From Alishewanella agri BL06 (GTDB lineage: Bacteria > Pseudomonadota > Gammaproteobacteria > Enterobacterales > Alteromonadaceae): a stretch of DNA of 64,000 nucleotides. The stretch spans positions 1 to 64,000 of the forward strand of contig NZ_AKKU01000003.1 in assembly GCF_000272005.1 (NCBI RefSeq), in the 5' to 3' direction. Each line of letters opens with the position of its first letter. The first letter of the stretch is position 1. The notes under the pieces are model-generated. The model made no database searches. It saw only the letters and a list, made by a program, of their open reading frames with translations, and was not told the origin of the DNA. Position numbers and translations under genes: made by a program. Positions 33,596-41,925 of the stretch are shown here, one piece after another.

Positions 33596-35257
33596 GTGCT
33601 GTTAGAGTCACTTCATGTACTGAATTTCAAGAAGTTTAAGGATAAAGTTTTTGATTTCAACGAAGATGTAAATATCTTGGTTGGCGATAACAATGCCGGT
33701 AAAAGCACGATCTTAGAGGCATTGGAAATTGTACTTAACTTCCAATATCGTGGCCGCTCATTCAGTATTGAGTTTTCTCCAGATCTATTTAATAGCGAAA
33801 CTGTTACCGCGTTCCTGAACTCTCCGAAGACGCCGGCAGACTTACCAGTCCTTTCTATAGAAGCTTACATGAAGCATGTGCCAGATTATCGGGGAACCAA
33901 CAATAATTTACTGAAAGATGCCGAAGGAGTGCGGGTCATAGCGTATTTTGATCCAGACTTTACAGATGCATATAAAGCCTACCTTGCTACTGGAGCACAG
34001 ATAACGACGATTCCTGTCGAATTCTACAAAGTTGAATGGATGGATTTCGCTTGGAACACAATAAAGCCGATGACCAAACAATTCAGAGCACTCTATATCG
34101 ACCCCACGAGAATTCACCCCACCTTTGGTAAAAATCAGTATATTTCCAACGTCTTAAACACAGCTCTTAAAAAAGATGAAGAATATCGCTTAAGTCTTAA
34201 TTATCGAGAGGCTCTTCAATCATTCAATGACACTGATGAGGTAAAGATAGTCAATCAAGATCTCGACTCGGAAAACAATATCACTGATAAAAAACTAACT
34301 ATTGCTGCCAACACAATGCCAATAGGCGCCTTACAGAATGGATTGCAGCTTAAGGTAGATACTGTACCTTTTCACATCATTGGTAAAGGTGAACAGAGCA
34401 AGGTGCAGATCAAATTAGCTCTCTACAATAAGTCAAAAGATATAGATCTTGTGATGATGGAAGAACCTGAAAACCATTTGTCTCACATTGAACTTAGTAA
34501 GCTGATACAGGACATCGAAGAACAGCGTGGTAATAAGCAACTATTTATTACCACACACAGCTCTTACGTCCTAAACAAGTTAAGTATTGATAAAATCTGC
34601 TTACTCCAAAGCTCTTATAAGAGGCTACATCTCTTAGACAAAGGTGTCGTAAAAACGCTAAAGCGATTACCTGGTTTCGACACGCTGAGGGTTGCACTAT
34701 CAAAAAAGGTTATATTGGTCGAAGGGCCATCTGATGAATTGGTACTTAAAAAAATATACCAAAGGGAGAACAATAATCGTCTCCCTGAGTATGACGGTAT
34801 AGACATTATTGTAGTGCGTGGAGTCGGTTTTGAGACATTTATAGAGATCGGGAAAGAGATAGGCACCGTGATACATGTGTTGCGCGACAATGACGGAGAT
34901 TACGTGTCTAACGTAGCTGAGCAGCAAAAAATATACGCAGCGCACCCAAATATAAAACTATTTTCTGCTACTGACAAAGCTGACTTCTCACTTGAACCAG
35001 CCTTGATTTCAGCAAATTCTGCAACTGAAGTCGAGTTAGACATATTCGCAAAGATAACGCTATCTACACAGACCTACAAGCAGCTCATGGCTAAACCTTC
35101 ATTAAATGAAAAACGAGCTTTTATCATGGAGTGGTTTACGAGTACGAAAGGCGATGGTAAGGGGAAAAAGAAAGTTGACTCAGCGATCAGACTGTTCGAA
35201 ACCACCGAAACTTTCAAGTATCCAGCATTTCTTCACGAGGTGCTGACTTTTGTCTAA
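33596..35257 (+). CDS. gajA: OLD-family ATPase-TOPRIM nuclease (GajA-like)
   Basis: A 553-residue class-2 OLD nuclease. ATPase part: Walker A GDNNAGKST (residues 30-38), a signature near GEQSK, Walker B VMMEEPENHLS (about 297-307) and the H-loop FITTHSS. TOPRIM part: catalytic Glu in VEGPSDE (about 374) and RDNDGDY (about 430). In Gabija, GajA nicks DNA when nucleotide pools fall during phage infection. Start is GTG 33596 with AAGGGAG seven bases upstream. The UvrD-like gene starts inside its end (eight-base overlap), the gajA-gajB arrangement. Size is near the usual 570-600 residues. Confidence 0.88.
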   Translation: MLLESLHVLNFKKFKDKVFDFNEDVNILVGDNNAGKSTILEALEIVLNFQYRGRSFSIEFSPDLFNSETVTAFLNSPKTPADLPVLSIEAYMKHVPDYRGTNNNLLKDAEGVRVIAYFDPDFTDAYKAYLATGAQITTIPVEFYKVEWMDFAWNTIKPMTKQFRALYIDPTRIHPTFGKNQYISNVLNTALKKDEEYRLSLNYREALQSFNDTDEVKIVNQDLDSENNITDKKLTIAANTMPIGALQNGLQLKVDTVPFHIIGKGEQSKVQIKLALYNKSKDIDLVMMEEPENHLSHIELSKLIQDIEEQRGNKQLFITTHSSYVLNKLSIDKICLLQSSYKRLHLLDKGVVKTLKRLPGFDTLRVALSKKVILVEGPSDELVLKKIYQRENNNRLPEYDGIDIIVVRGVGFETFIEIGKEIGTVIHVLRDNDGDYVSNVAEQQKIYAAHPNIKLFSATDKADFSLEPALISANSATEVELDIFAKITLSTQTYKQLMAKPSLNEKRAFIMEWFTSTKGDGKGKKKVDSAIRLFETTETFKYPAFLHEVLTFV

Positions 35258-36398
35258 CACATTATGTATAGCTGGCGCAGGGTCAGGCAAAACCCACAAA
35301 ATAATTACAGAATCAATTGCGAAGATAAAGAACGGCGGCAAAGTGCTGGTAGTGACCTACACCACCAGCAACCAACAAGAACTAAGAAATCGATTTTTGG
35401 CTGCTTTCGGTAGGAGTAGTGATCGATTTGTGGTCAAAGGTTTGTTCTCGTTCTATCTGGAAGACTTGGTTAGACCATATCAGCAAGTGTTTTTCCCCAA
35501 ACGCATAGATGGAATTTTCTTTAACGAACGCAATCCTCATCTTAAGCCTGGTTCAACCGCTATGTTACTTGGTCGCAAGGAACAGTTAAACAACAAGCAG
35601 TTCAATCCAGACCATTTCCTGACCAAGTGCCATACCAAAGCACACACAGGCTTTTTAGCAAAACTAGCAGTCCGGATTATGAAAGCAACAAAAAACTCGG
35701 CTGCAGCACGTCTCGGTGATATCTATAGCCAGGTCTATTTCGATGAGGTACAAGATTTGGTCGGGTGGGATTACGAAGTATTAAAGAGTTTGAGTAAATA
35801 TATGAAACGCCCTATCACTTGTGTTGGCGATTTCAGACAGACTGTATACGAAACATCTTTTGGTCACAAATCTCCTCAAGTAGCAGCAGACAAAATCAAA
35901 GCGTTTAATTCGATGGGCTTTAAAGAAGATGTTCTGGTATTTAATCGAAGATGCATACAGCAAATCTGCGAGGTAGCCGATACGGTTCATGCAGGAACTT
36001 ATGGCGCAACTAAATCTGCTGTCGACTTAACACCTGAAGAATTTCGTAGTCACCTTGGTGTTTTTATTGTCAAACAATCGGACTTAGACGGTTATATCAA
36101 TACATACGACCCAATTGTATTGCGCTCAAGTATTTCATCAGGAAAGAAGATTCTTCCTGCTCACGCTCGCTGCTGCAATTTTGGGAAAAGTAAAGGATTG
36201 AGCTTTGATCGAGTACTAATTCTGCCGGCCGATAGCCAGATGCATTTCGTTTTGGATGGAAACACTCCTTTTTCTCAAGACGCAGAAACTGCACAAAATA
36301 GAATGTATGTTGCGATCACTCGAGCCAGATACAGCGTCGGTTTTTTAGTTCCTGACAACAAAGTACATGGTTTACGCTTCCCTATTTGGGAGAGGTAA
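35250..36398 (+). CDS. gajB: UvrD/Rep-like SF1 helicase (GajB-like)
   Basis: A 382-residue SF1A helicase. Motif I AGAGSGKTHK (residues 8-17), Ia LVVTYTTSNQQELRNR, II FDEVQD (about 165), III VGDFRQTVY, V KGLSFDRVLIL and VI YVAITRARY can all be read. It is shorter than typical GajB (about 490 residues), apparently lacking most of the 2B insert. In Gabija the helicase senses or is activated by DNA ends made by GajA and forms a complex with it. It overlaps gajA by eight bases. Confidence 0.87.
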   Translation: MSNTLCIAGAGSGKTHKIITESIAKIKNGGKVLVVTYTTSNQQELRNRFLAAFGRSSDRFVVKGLFSFYLEDLVRPYQQVFFPKRIDGIFFNERNPHLKPGSTAMLLGRKEQLNNKQFNPDHFLTKCHTKAHTGFLAKLAVRIMKATKNSAAARLGDIYSQVYFDEVQDLVGWDYEVLKSLSKYMKRPITCVGDFRQTVYETSFGHKSPQVAADKIKAFNSMGFKEDVLVFNRRCIQQICEVADTVHAGTYGATKSAVDLTPEEFRSHLGVFIVKQSDLDGYINTYDPIVLRSSISSGKKILPAHARCCNFGKSKGLSFDRVLILPADSQMHFVLDGNTPFSQDAETAQNRMYVAITRARYSVGFLVPDNKVHGLRFPIWER

Positions 36399-36577
36399 AC
36401 GATTTTGAACAACTCTCAACTTGAAACGCTGGCGTTGATTTTAGTGGCATTAGATAAATTTTAATATCTCATTACTTGGCGAAGCTTTCTTGTATGCGCA
36501 GATGGCTAAGAACATTCTGTTGATAGGTTAATAGTTGGCTTTCAAGCAAAAATCACACTTTTAATGAGGGCGTCTAA

Positions 36578-37858
36578 TTGCAAAGGAAATCGTTTATTTC
36601 AACTGAATTAGCAAAAGGCTGGTTGTCACAGTTTTCGTGTCAAGATCAAACTCAGGCAGAATCTCTTTTGAATTCGATTAGACATATTTCTGTCGAAAAG
36701 GTAACTCGGGAGTTGAAGTTCCTCATTGGCGAAATACTACAAAATCAAAAGGGTGTTGTTGGTTTGTATGCGGAGAGAGAAATTAGAAAAACAAGAGGCT
36801 CCGTGCATAAAATATTCAAAGAGACTCAAACTAAGGTAAAAAGAGCCATAGGGAGTGGTCCAAAAGCAATAGACCCTATATTCAGATATAAACAGGATGT
36901 AGGTAGTGAAGGAGTAGTAGCCAACATAATTACTCAAATCTGCAAAACTAAACGCAGTCGAGTTATAACTCATCCTGGACCAGATAAGATTAGAAAGCAA
37001 AAAGTACGTCATCTAATTATTGTTACTGATTTTATTGGCAGCGGGACAAGAATTTGTGATTACCTCGACGCCTTTTGGAAAGTTAAAAGTATAAGAAGTT
37101 GGAACTCTCTAAAAGCAGTAAAATTCCATGTCGTGGCTTACAGCGCAACCCAGATTGGAAGCGAGACTGTCAGAAGGCACAAAGCTAAGCCAGAAATATA
37201 CATAGGTGAGCCATGCCCAACAATATGGACTGTATTTAGCGATATCAAAGAGCGAAAAAGTATAATCGATTTGTGTAACAAATACGCTCCGAATAAAGAA
37301 ACAATAAATGATGGTTTTTTCTCGAGACCAAAATATGATCCTCTAGGTTATCGTGGTATTGGAGCACTTATGTCGTTTTCCTATGGAGTTCCAAATAATG
37401 TTCCTGAGATTCTATTCAGGGCGTCACCTAAATGGCAGCCTATTTTTAAAAGTAGAGTAATAGATTACTCGATCACTCCCCTTTTGGAGAGAAATAGCCA
37501 ATTAGATATCGAAAAGGCTTTGATCAAATTACGTGAAAATAATATCCAAACATTTATTAAGAAAAATGATCTACCAGATCATTCCCCAAGATTGATTGTA
37601 TTCCTAGCTGCCGCAAATAGATACAGATTTTGGAACGAAATATCAGAGCAAACAGGGCTAACAGTTTCAGAGATTCATGAATTACATCAAGAAGCTATAT
37701 CAAATAAATTCATAAACGAAAAATACATCCTCACTGATTTCGGGAAGCAACAACTGGATTTTATGAGAACACAACATGGTGCTTTAGCTAAACAACTAGA
37801 CAACAATGTACCTATATATTATGTTCCTAAACAACTGAGAGCTCTAAATGGAGTTTAG
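36578..37858 (+). CDS. PRTase-winged-helix protein (retron-associated effector candidate)
   Basis: A 426-residue protein. A phosphoribosyltransferase-like fold is marked by the PRPP-loop motif LIIVTDFIGSGTR (about residues 142-154), preceded by a long basic helical region. Residues about 335-400 form a winged helix (FLAAANRYRFWNEISEQTG, LHQEAISNKFI, YILTDFGKQQL). Start TTG 36578 has GAGGG seven bases upstream. It precedes a structured RNA and a reverse transcriptase in the same direction. A PRTase plus winged-helix effector is, as I recall, typical of one published retron type (type III). Its reaction is unknown; nucleotide or NAD depletion is a guess. Confidence 0.75.
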   Translation: MQRKSFISTELAKGWLSQFSCQDQTQAESLLNSIRHISVEKVTRELKFLIGEILQNQKGVVGLYAEREIRKTRGSVHKIFKETQTKVKRAIGSGPKAIDPIFRYKQDVGSEGVVANIITQICKTKRSRVITHPGPDKIRKQKVRHLIIVTDFIGSGTRICDYLDAFWKVKSIRSWNSLKAVKFHVVAYSATQIGSETVRRHKAKPEIYIGEPCPTIWTVFSDIKERKSIIDLCNKYAPNKETINDGFFSRPKYDPLGYRGIGALMSFSYGVPNNVPEILFRASPKWQPIFKSRVIDYSITPLLERNSQLDIEKALIKLRENNIQTFIKKNDLPDHSPRLIVFLAAANRYRFWNEISEQTGLTVSEIHELHQEAISNKFINEKYILTDFGKQQLDFMRTQHGALAKQLDNNVPIYYVPKQLRALNGV

Positions 37859-37904
37859 CTTGAACCAATGTAAAATGCATTCGTCTGTAGACCAATGTGT
37901 TAAG

Positions 37905-38066
37905 CATTTCTCTCATAATTTTATTATGAGTAGAGGGGAGTCAGAGTCTGTCCTCCTTGGAAATAGCATCCGATTGATGCTAAGCATGACCACGCAATTC
38001 CGACTGCGTCGGATGGCGTCGAGGCCTTGCCTAATCGCGCGGTCCTCCTCACCCTGCGGGTGTCGA
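37905..38066 (+). ncRNA. Candidate retron msr-msd RNA
   Basis: Between the PRTase gene and the RT gene are 213 bases packed with stems: CTCATAAT/ATTATGAG (37912-37919 with 37923-37930, TTT loop); GCATC/GATGC (37966-37970 with 37976-37980); a long hairpin ACGC..TCCGAC/GTCGGA..GCGT (37992-38019); CACCC/GGGTG (38050-38054 with 38058-38062); and a closing GAGGGGA (37933-37939) with TCCTCCTC (38043-38050). It is GC-rich within an AT-rich module. This is the size and place of a retron ncRNA immediately upstream of its RT. Exact ends and the branching G are not determined. Confidence 0.7.
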
Positions 38067-38071
38067 AGTAA

Positions 38072-39229
38072 ATGAACAGATGGAGCTCTCAGTTATTTCA
38101 AAAAGAAGCTAGACGGCTCGGACGTTCTGAAGATGTGATAGACAATTGCCTAAACGCTGCCGCATTAATACAGCTTAAAAACTCTCAAATTACCCCGATA
38201 TTCTCTTTACGGCATCTGTCTTACATGGCGAAAGCTGATTATGGATTTTTAAGAGCCATTGTTAGCCGCGATGACCGGATAGACTCTTACAGAACCTTTC
38301 AGATTCGGAAGCGGAAACGCCGTAAAAATGATAAAGAACGATATAGAAATATAAATGTACCTTCCCATGATTTAAAGAAAACACAGCAGTGGATTAATAA
38401 ACATATCCTATCCCATGTTAGTCCGCACCAATGCTCAATGGCTTTTTATAAAGACAGTTCAATAATAGAGGCTGTAAATGCACATGTTGGTGCGAAATGG
38501 GTAATCAAAGTTGATGTGAAGAATTTTTTTGAATCTATAAACGAGATATCTGTATACAGAGTTTTTAGGGAGCTGGGGTTTAACGCTCTTTTGTCTTTTG
38601 AACTCGCTCGAATCTGTACTAAAAAACGAACCATGCTTCCATCTAGAAGTAGAAAATGGATATCGACAGGAAGACGAGAGACAATCTCTACTTACGCGCA
38701 GCCTATACAAGGCTTTCTCCCTCAAGGAGCTCCAACAAGCCCAATGCTCTCTAATCTCGCCTCCCTGAGATTAGATCAAGAAATCTTCAAGTTTTGCGCT
38801 CACGAGGGTTTCATTTATACACGCTATGCCGATGATATTGTGATCTCTGTCCATAGAGATGTGAAAAAAAGTGAGTGTAGCAACATAATTAACAAATTAT
38901 ATCGTGTAATGGCGTCTAACGGCTTATCTCCTAATAAGACAAAAACAATAGTATTGCATCCAGGAGCGAGAAAAGTGATTTTAGGTCTTATGCTAACCGA
39001 CAAAGGGGTCATGCTGACAAAGGAATTTAAATCTAGATTAAGGCAGCATCTATTCTTTCTAAACAGTGAAAATGTTGGACCAGTAGAACATGCTCAACAT
39101 AAAGGTTTCGTCTCCATTATAGGACTAAGAAATCACATAATTGGCCTTTTATCATTTGCTAAAGCTGTAGATAAAAACTTTGCCAGCAAATGCCAAGCGG
39201 ATTTCGACCGGATAGTTTGGCCAATTTAA
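38072..39229 (+). CDS. ret: Retron-type reverse transcriptase
   Basis: A 385-residue RT. Motifs in order: YRNINVPSHDLKKTQQWI (RT1), FYKDSSIIEAVNAH (RT2-like), VDVKNFFESI (RT3, catalytic Asp), LPQGAPTSPMLSNL (RT4), RYADDIVIS (RT5, the catalytic YADD, about residue 252), GLSPNKTKT (RT6) and KVILGLML (RT7). There is no maturase or endonuclease domain, and a structured RNA directly precedes it, so it is a retron RT, not a group II intron or DGR. It would make msDNA bound to the PRTase effector. Start ATG 38072 follows the RNA directly, as in known retrons. Confidence 0.9.
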   Translation: MNRWSSQLFQKEARRLGRSEDVIDNCLNAAALIQLKNSQITPIFSLRHLSYMAKADYGFLRAIVSRDDRIDSYRTFQIRKRKRRKNDKERYRNINVPSHDLKKTQQWINKHILSHVSPHQCSMAFYKDSSIIEAVNAHVGAKWVIKVDVKNFFESINEISVYRVFRELGFNALLSFELARICTKKRTMLPSRSRKWISTGRRETISTYAQPIQGFLPQGAPTSPMLSNLASLRLDQEIFKFCAHEGFIYTRYADDIVISVHRDVKKSECSNIINKLYRVMASNGLSPNKTKTIVLHPGARKVILGLMLTDKGVMLTKEFKSRLRQHLFFLNSENVGPVEHAQHKGFVSIIGLRNHIIGLLSFAKAVDKNFASKCQADFDRIVWPI

Positions 39230-39344
39230 TCACGCTAATTATATTAGCTCAGGTGAATTAGTCTCGACTTGATCTGGCAGTTTTCAGTTTTGTGTGTTCA
39301 GGCTTCAAAATTTCGAGCATAAGAATTCATTTATTCCTTTAAAC

Positions 39345-39382
39345 GTCCGCTTTCAGTGAAAAGCGACGATTCAGCAAGATCC
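39345..39382. repeat. Direct repeat, right copy (GTGAAAAGCG)
   Basis: CTTTCAGTGAAAAGCGACGAT at 39350-39370 repeats 33302-33322 with one difference, in direct orientation; the two copies enclose the Gabija and retron modules (about 6 kb). The rest of 39230-39397 shows no gene. Confidence 0.75.
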
Positions 39383-39397
39383 AAATTCTGCGTCTAT

Positions 39398-39865
39398 CTA
39401 CAGCAGCTCTTTTAAAATACTAATTTGGGTTGTTAATTCACTCGTTTTTATCCGCTCCTGTTTGAGCGTATTTTCATAATAACTACGTGCATCCGTCATT
39501 CTATGTAGGTTTTGCTCAAGCTGCTTAATCTGTTTTTCGTTATCTAGGTTTTTATTGAACCAGTAAACAAGCTCACGTTTCGCATTTTCAAGTTTATCTT
39601 CCAGAACCTTTACAGGATCTAGTTGCTTTGCCGGTTGGGGACTAGTTTCAGCTTTTCGAATTCGTTCCGTTTTTATCTCCTTAAGCTTTAGACTTGGCCA
39701 CGCTCTTTTACTAATAGCATTCCTGTGCATTCCCGTTAGTTTTGACAATTGACTGATGGTTGGCGGCAGCGAGTTGTTCGCTCGAACTTTATCAATCGCC
39801 TGGACCAAACGTTCTGTATTTAGGTCGAAATCTCGTTGATTTTTGTCATCGAAGTTATTGTTCAT
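39398..39865 (-). CDS. cfp: Small HTH/coiled-coil protein of the recombinase quartet (Cfp/TnpC-like)
   Basis: A 155-residue protein. An HTH (about residues 28-55: PTISQLSKLTGMHRNAISKR) is followed by a long coiled coil (about 85-150). It is the last gene of the four-gene recombination operon and corresponds in place and build to Cfp of strand-biased circularizing elements and to TnpC of Tn554, an accessory factor for orientation and frequency of transposition. ATG 39865 overlaps the intB stop by 11 bases; the frame starts eight codons earlier without an RBS. Confidence 0.78.
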   Translation of the reverse strand: MNNNFDDKNQRDFDLNTERLVQAIDKVRANNSLPPTISQLSKLTGMHRNAISKRAWPSLKLKEIKTERIRKAETSPQPAKQLDPVKVLEDKLENAKRELVYWFNKNLDNEKQIKQLEQNLHRMTDARSYYENTLKQERIKTSELTTQISILKELL

Positions 39866-41915
39866 CAACATCATACCCAAGTAGTTCAAGCACCTGTTTT
39901 GCCTCGCTAATAACTTCTTTAATTTGGTCTAGGTTATCCTGGTGAGTCGGATTGTTGAGGTTTGCCTGGTTGGTTGTATATATTTCTCGCCAATATGGAG
40001 CATTCGCTTCACTGACAATAGCATTTGAACAACGTATAGGATTGCATCGCAAGGAACCAATGCATGGCAGTTCACTGTTTGTAGAATCCGAGCCATAACA
40101 ATACCCTAATCCTACATTAATAACGCCTAAACCTTGCTCTGCCATAGCTTCAAAAATTTCATCTTTTGTATAACCACTTGCCATATAGCCCTTGAAAGCT
40201 ATATGTAGCCGTTCTTTGTGCTCTCTGGCTTTGCCACCTAAATAATTACCATCAGGGTCTGATGTCGCCTTAATAACTTCAATTTCTGATTGTTTTCTCA
40301 ATTTCTGAGCGGTTTGGCTTTCAACTAAACTATCTGCGATGCCACCGTAGCCCATTGTGACATCACTAGTTGCTCCTCGAGATAGAAATTTGTCGACGGT
40401 ATTTACTAGATGTTTTAGTTGAAATGAGATTAATGGTAAGCCTGCTTCTAGTCTATATAACTGATACGCTAATGTATGGCGCATCATGTAATTGCTGAAG
40501 CCAAGGTCATCATTAGGTGAGGCATAATGTATAAATATCCTTATTTGGTGACGTATCATCACAGAGTTCATTGGATGCTCTGGTTGTTGAAGTTTCTTTG
40601 TTTGAATTGGACTAAAAACCAAATCCCTTTGAGTTATCGAATTCAGAATTCTGATAGCTTTAAGTGAATCTTCCATGATTGGGATGACAACCCATTTATC
40701 GTCGAAAAGACCTTTGCCCAAACTATCAGTACCTTTGAACACATGTGAACGCAATAGCGTTATCCCTTGTTCTTCAACCAGGCACGTGTTTTGATCTATT
40801 ACTGATAATTCGGAAGGGCGCATTCCCGTGTATTGACCCAGTAAATATTTTGCAGCGCCAGATACGAGTGATAAGTGTTTATAAACCTTATCAAAATTAA
40901 ATTTTTTGCTTCGCCCCTTACAAAGAAATGATGTCATATCTTTTAAGTTGAAATTGTTCTTCGAGTTTCGTAGCTCACTAGGTATTCCGTATTTAGTATC
41001 TACAAAGTGCTCTGAGTACCCCGCACTCAACAGGCGGTAAGCTCTATAAATACTAAAGGTAGTTTTAGTGATTCCTGAAGCTTCGCAAAATTTATTTGTG
41101 TTTTGTCCGGCGTATTTTTTTACACAGTCGTCTGATACTCGCTCTCCCATCATTGTGAGGAAGTCGTGGACTAGTAAAGAAGCCATTCTGACTAGTTTAT
41201 CAAATGCCCAATTTGGCATTACCTGGTTGGTTACCTGCTTTTTGTATCTATTTCTCCATTGAAAAATCTCTGAATCGAATGCTGGGATTTGCTTTCCCAA
41301 GATATTATCAGAAGTGTAGGGATTCTGAATGTAGGAGAAAAATTGCTTTAAATCATCGTTATAGCTAAATGGATGTTGTGAGGCTGCTAACCTGTAATCG
41401 TCAGCATTAATTTCAGTCAAGGATAATAAGGAGGTTCTGACATGCTCATTGCCAAGCTTTTTATTGAGAATAGAAAATAGCGTGTCGAAAAATCGCAAGC
41501 CTGCCTTCATATGTGAGATTAGTGTATTGGTAGAGAGGTTTTTTGATGTTGTTTTTTTGGCCTTCCGTCTATTATGGATAAATATTTCTGGTGTGAACAA
41601 CACGCTGAGTAGTAAGCATTTAATCTCTATAATTATGTGATCGGGAACGTTTTTGAATTTTTTAAAATCTACTGCAAGCTTACTGCCTTTAACGTTTGGT
41701 GAGACATTTGGATTTTCTGCATTAAAATCCCATTTAGTATCAGAAAATTTGGATGTATAGGAAACGGGAAGGTTAAGTAGCTCTGTTAAGTATACTTTGT
41801 AATTAAAAGAGTCGTCAGCTTTGTCAGTATTCTGAATATTGACAAATGCTAACCTGTATTTAGGTAATTTAGCGAGTGTGCTCAGAATATGGTAGTGCTT
41901 AGTATCTCGCTCCAT
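39855..41915 (-). CDS. intB: Large tyrosine recombinase (IntB-like)
   Basis: A 686-residue site-specific recombinase. The C-terminal catalytic fold is recognisable: first Arg in QYTGMRPSELSVID, HxxR-box-like NYMMRHTLAYQL (with Tyr where most have His), FQLKHLVN in place of LGH, and a candidate nucleophile Tyr in TMGYGGI. A cysteine-rich segment follows (CYGSDS, CIGSLRCNPIRC), perhaps a zinc site. ATG 41915 is preceded by AGAGG; the frame extends 19 codons into tfp. Its position, third in the quartet, matches intB. Confidence 0.82.
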   Translation of the reverse strand: MERDTKHYHILSTLAKLPKYRLAFVNIQNTDKADDSFNYKVYLTELLNLPVSYTSKFSDTKWDFNAENPNVSPNVKGSKLAVDFKKFKNVPDHIIIEIKCLLLSVLFTPEIFIHNRRKAKKTTSKNLSTNTLISHMKAGLRFFDTLFSILNKKLGNEHVRTSLLSLTEINADDYRLAASQHPFSYNDDLKQFFSYIQNPYTSDNILGKQIPAFDSEIFQWRNRYKKQVTNQVMPNWAFDKLVRMASLLVHDFLTMMGERVSDDCVKKYAGQNTNKFCEASGITKTTFSIYRAYRLLSAGYSEHFVDTKYGIPSELRNSKNNFNLKDMTSFLCKGRSKKFNFDKVYKHLSLVSGAAKYLLGQYTGMRPSELSVIDQNTCLVEEQGITLLRSHVFKGTDSLGKGLFDDKWVVIPIMEDSLKAIRILNSITQRDLVFSPIQTKKLQQPEHPMNSVMIRHQIRIFIHYASPNDDLGFSNYMMRHTLAYQLYRLEAGLPLISFQLKHLVNTVDKFLSRGATSDVTMGYGGIADSLVESQTAQKLRKQSEIEVIKATSDPDGNYLGGKAREHKERLHIAFKGYMASGYTKDEIFEAMAEQGLGVINVGLGYCYGSDSTNSELPCIGSLRCNPIRCSNAIVSEANAPYWREIYTTNQANLNNPTHQDNLDQIKEVISEAKQVLELLGYDVDEQ

Positions 41916-41925
41916 GGTTAAACCT

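Noticed and set aside
37848-38075. 75-codon open frame between the PRTase and RT genes
   Set aside because: It overlaps the structured RNA, has no RBS of its own, and its composition (RLRRMASRPCLIARSSSPCG) is that of a translated hairpin-rich RNA.
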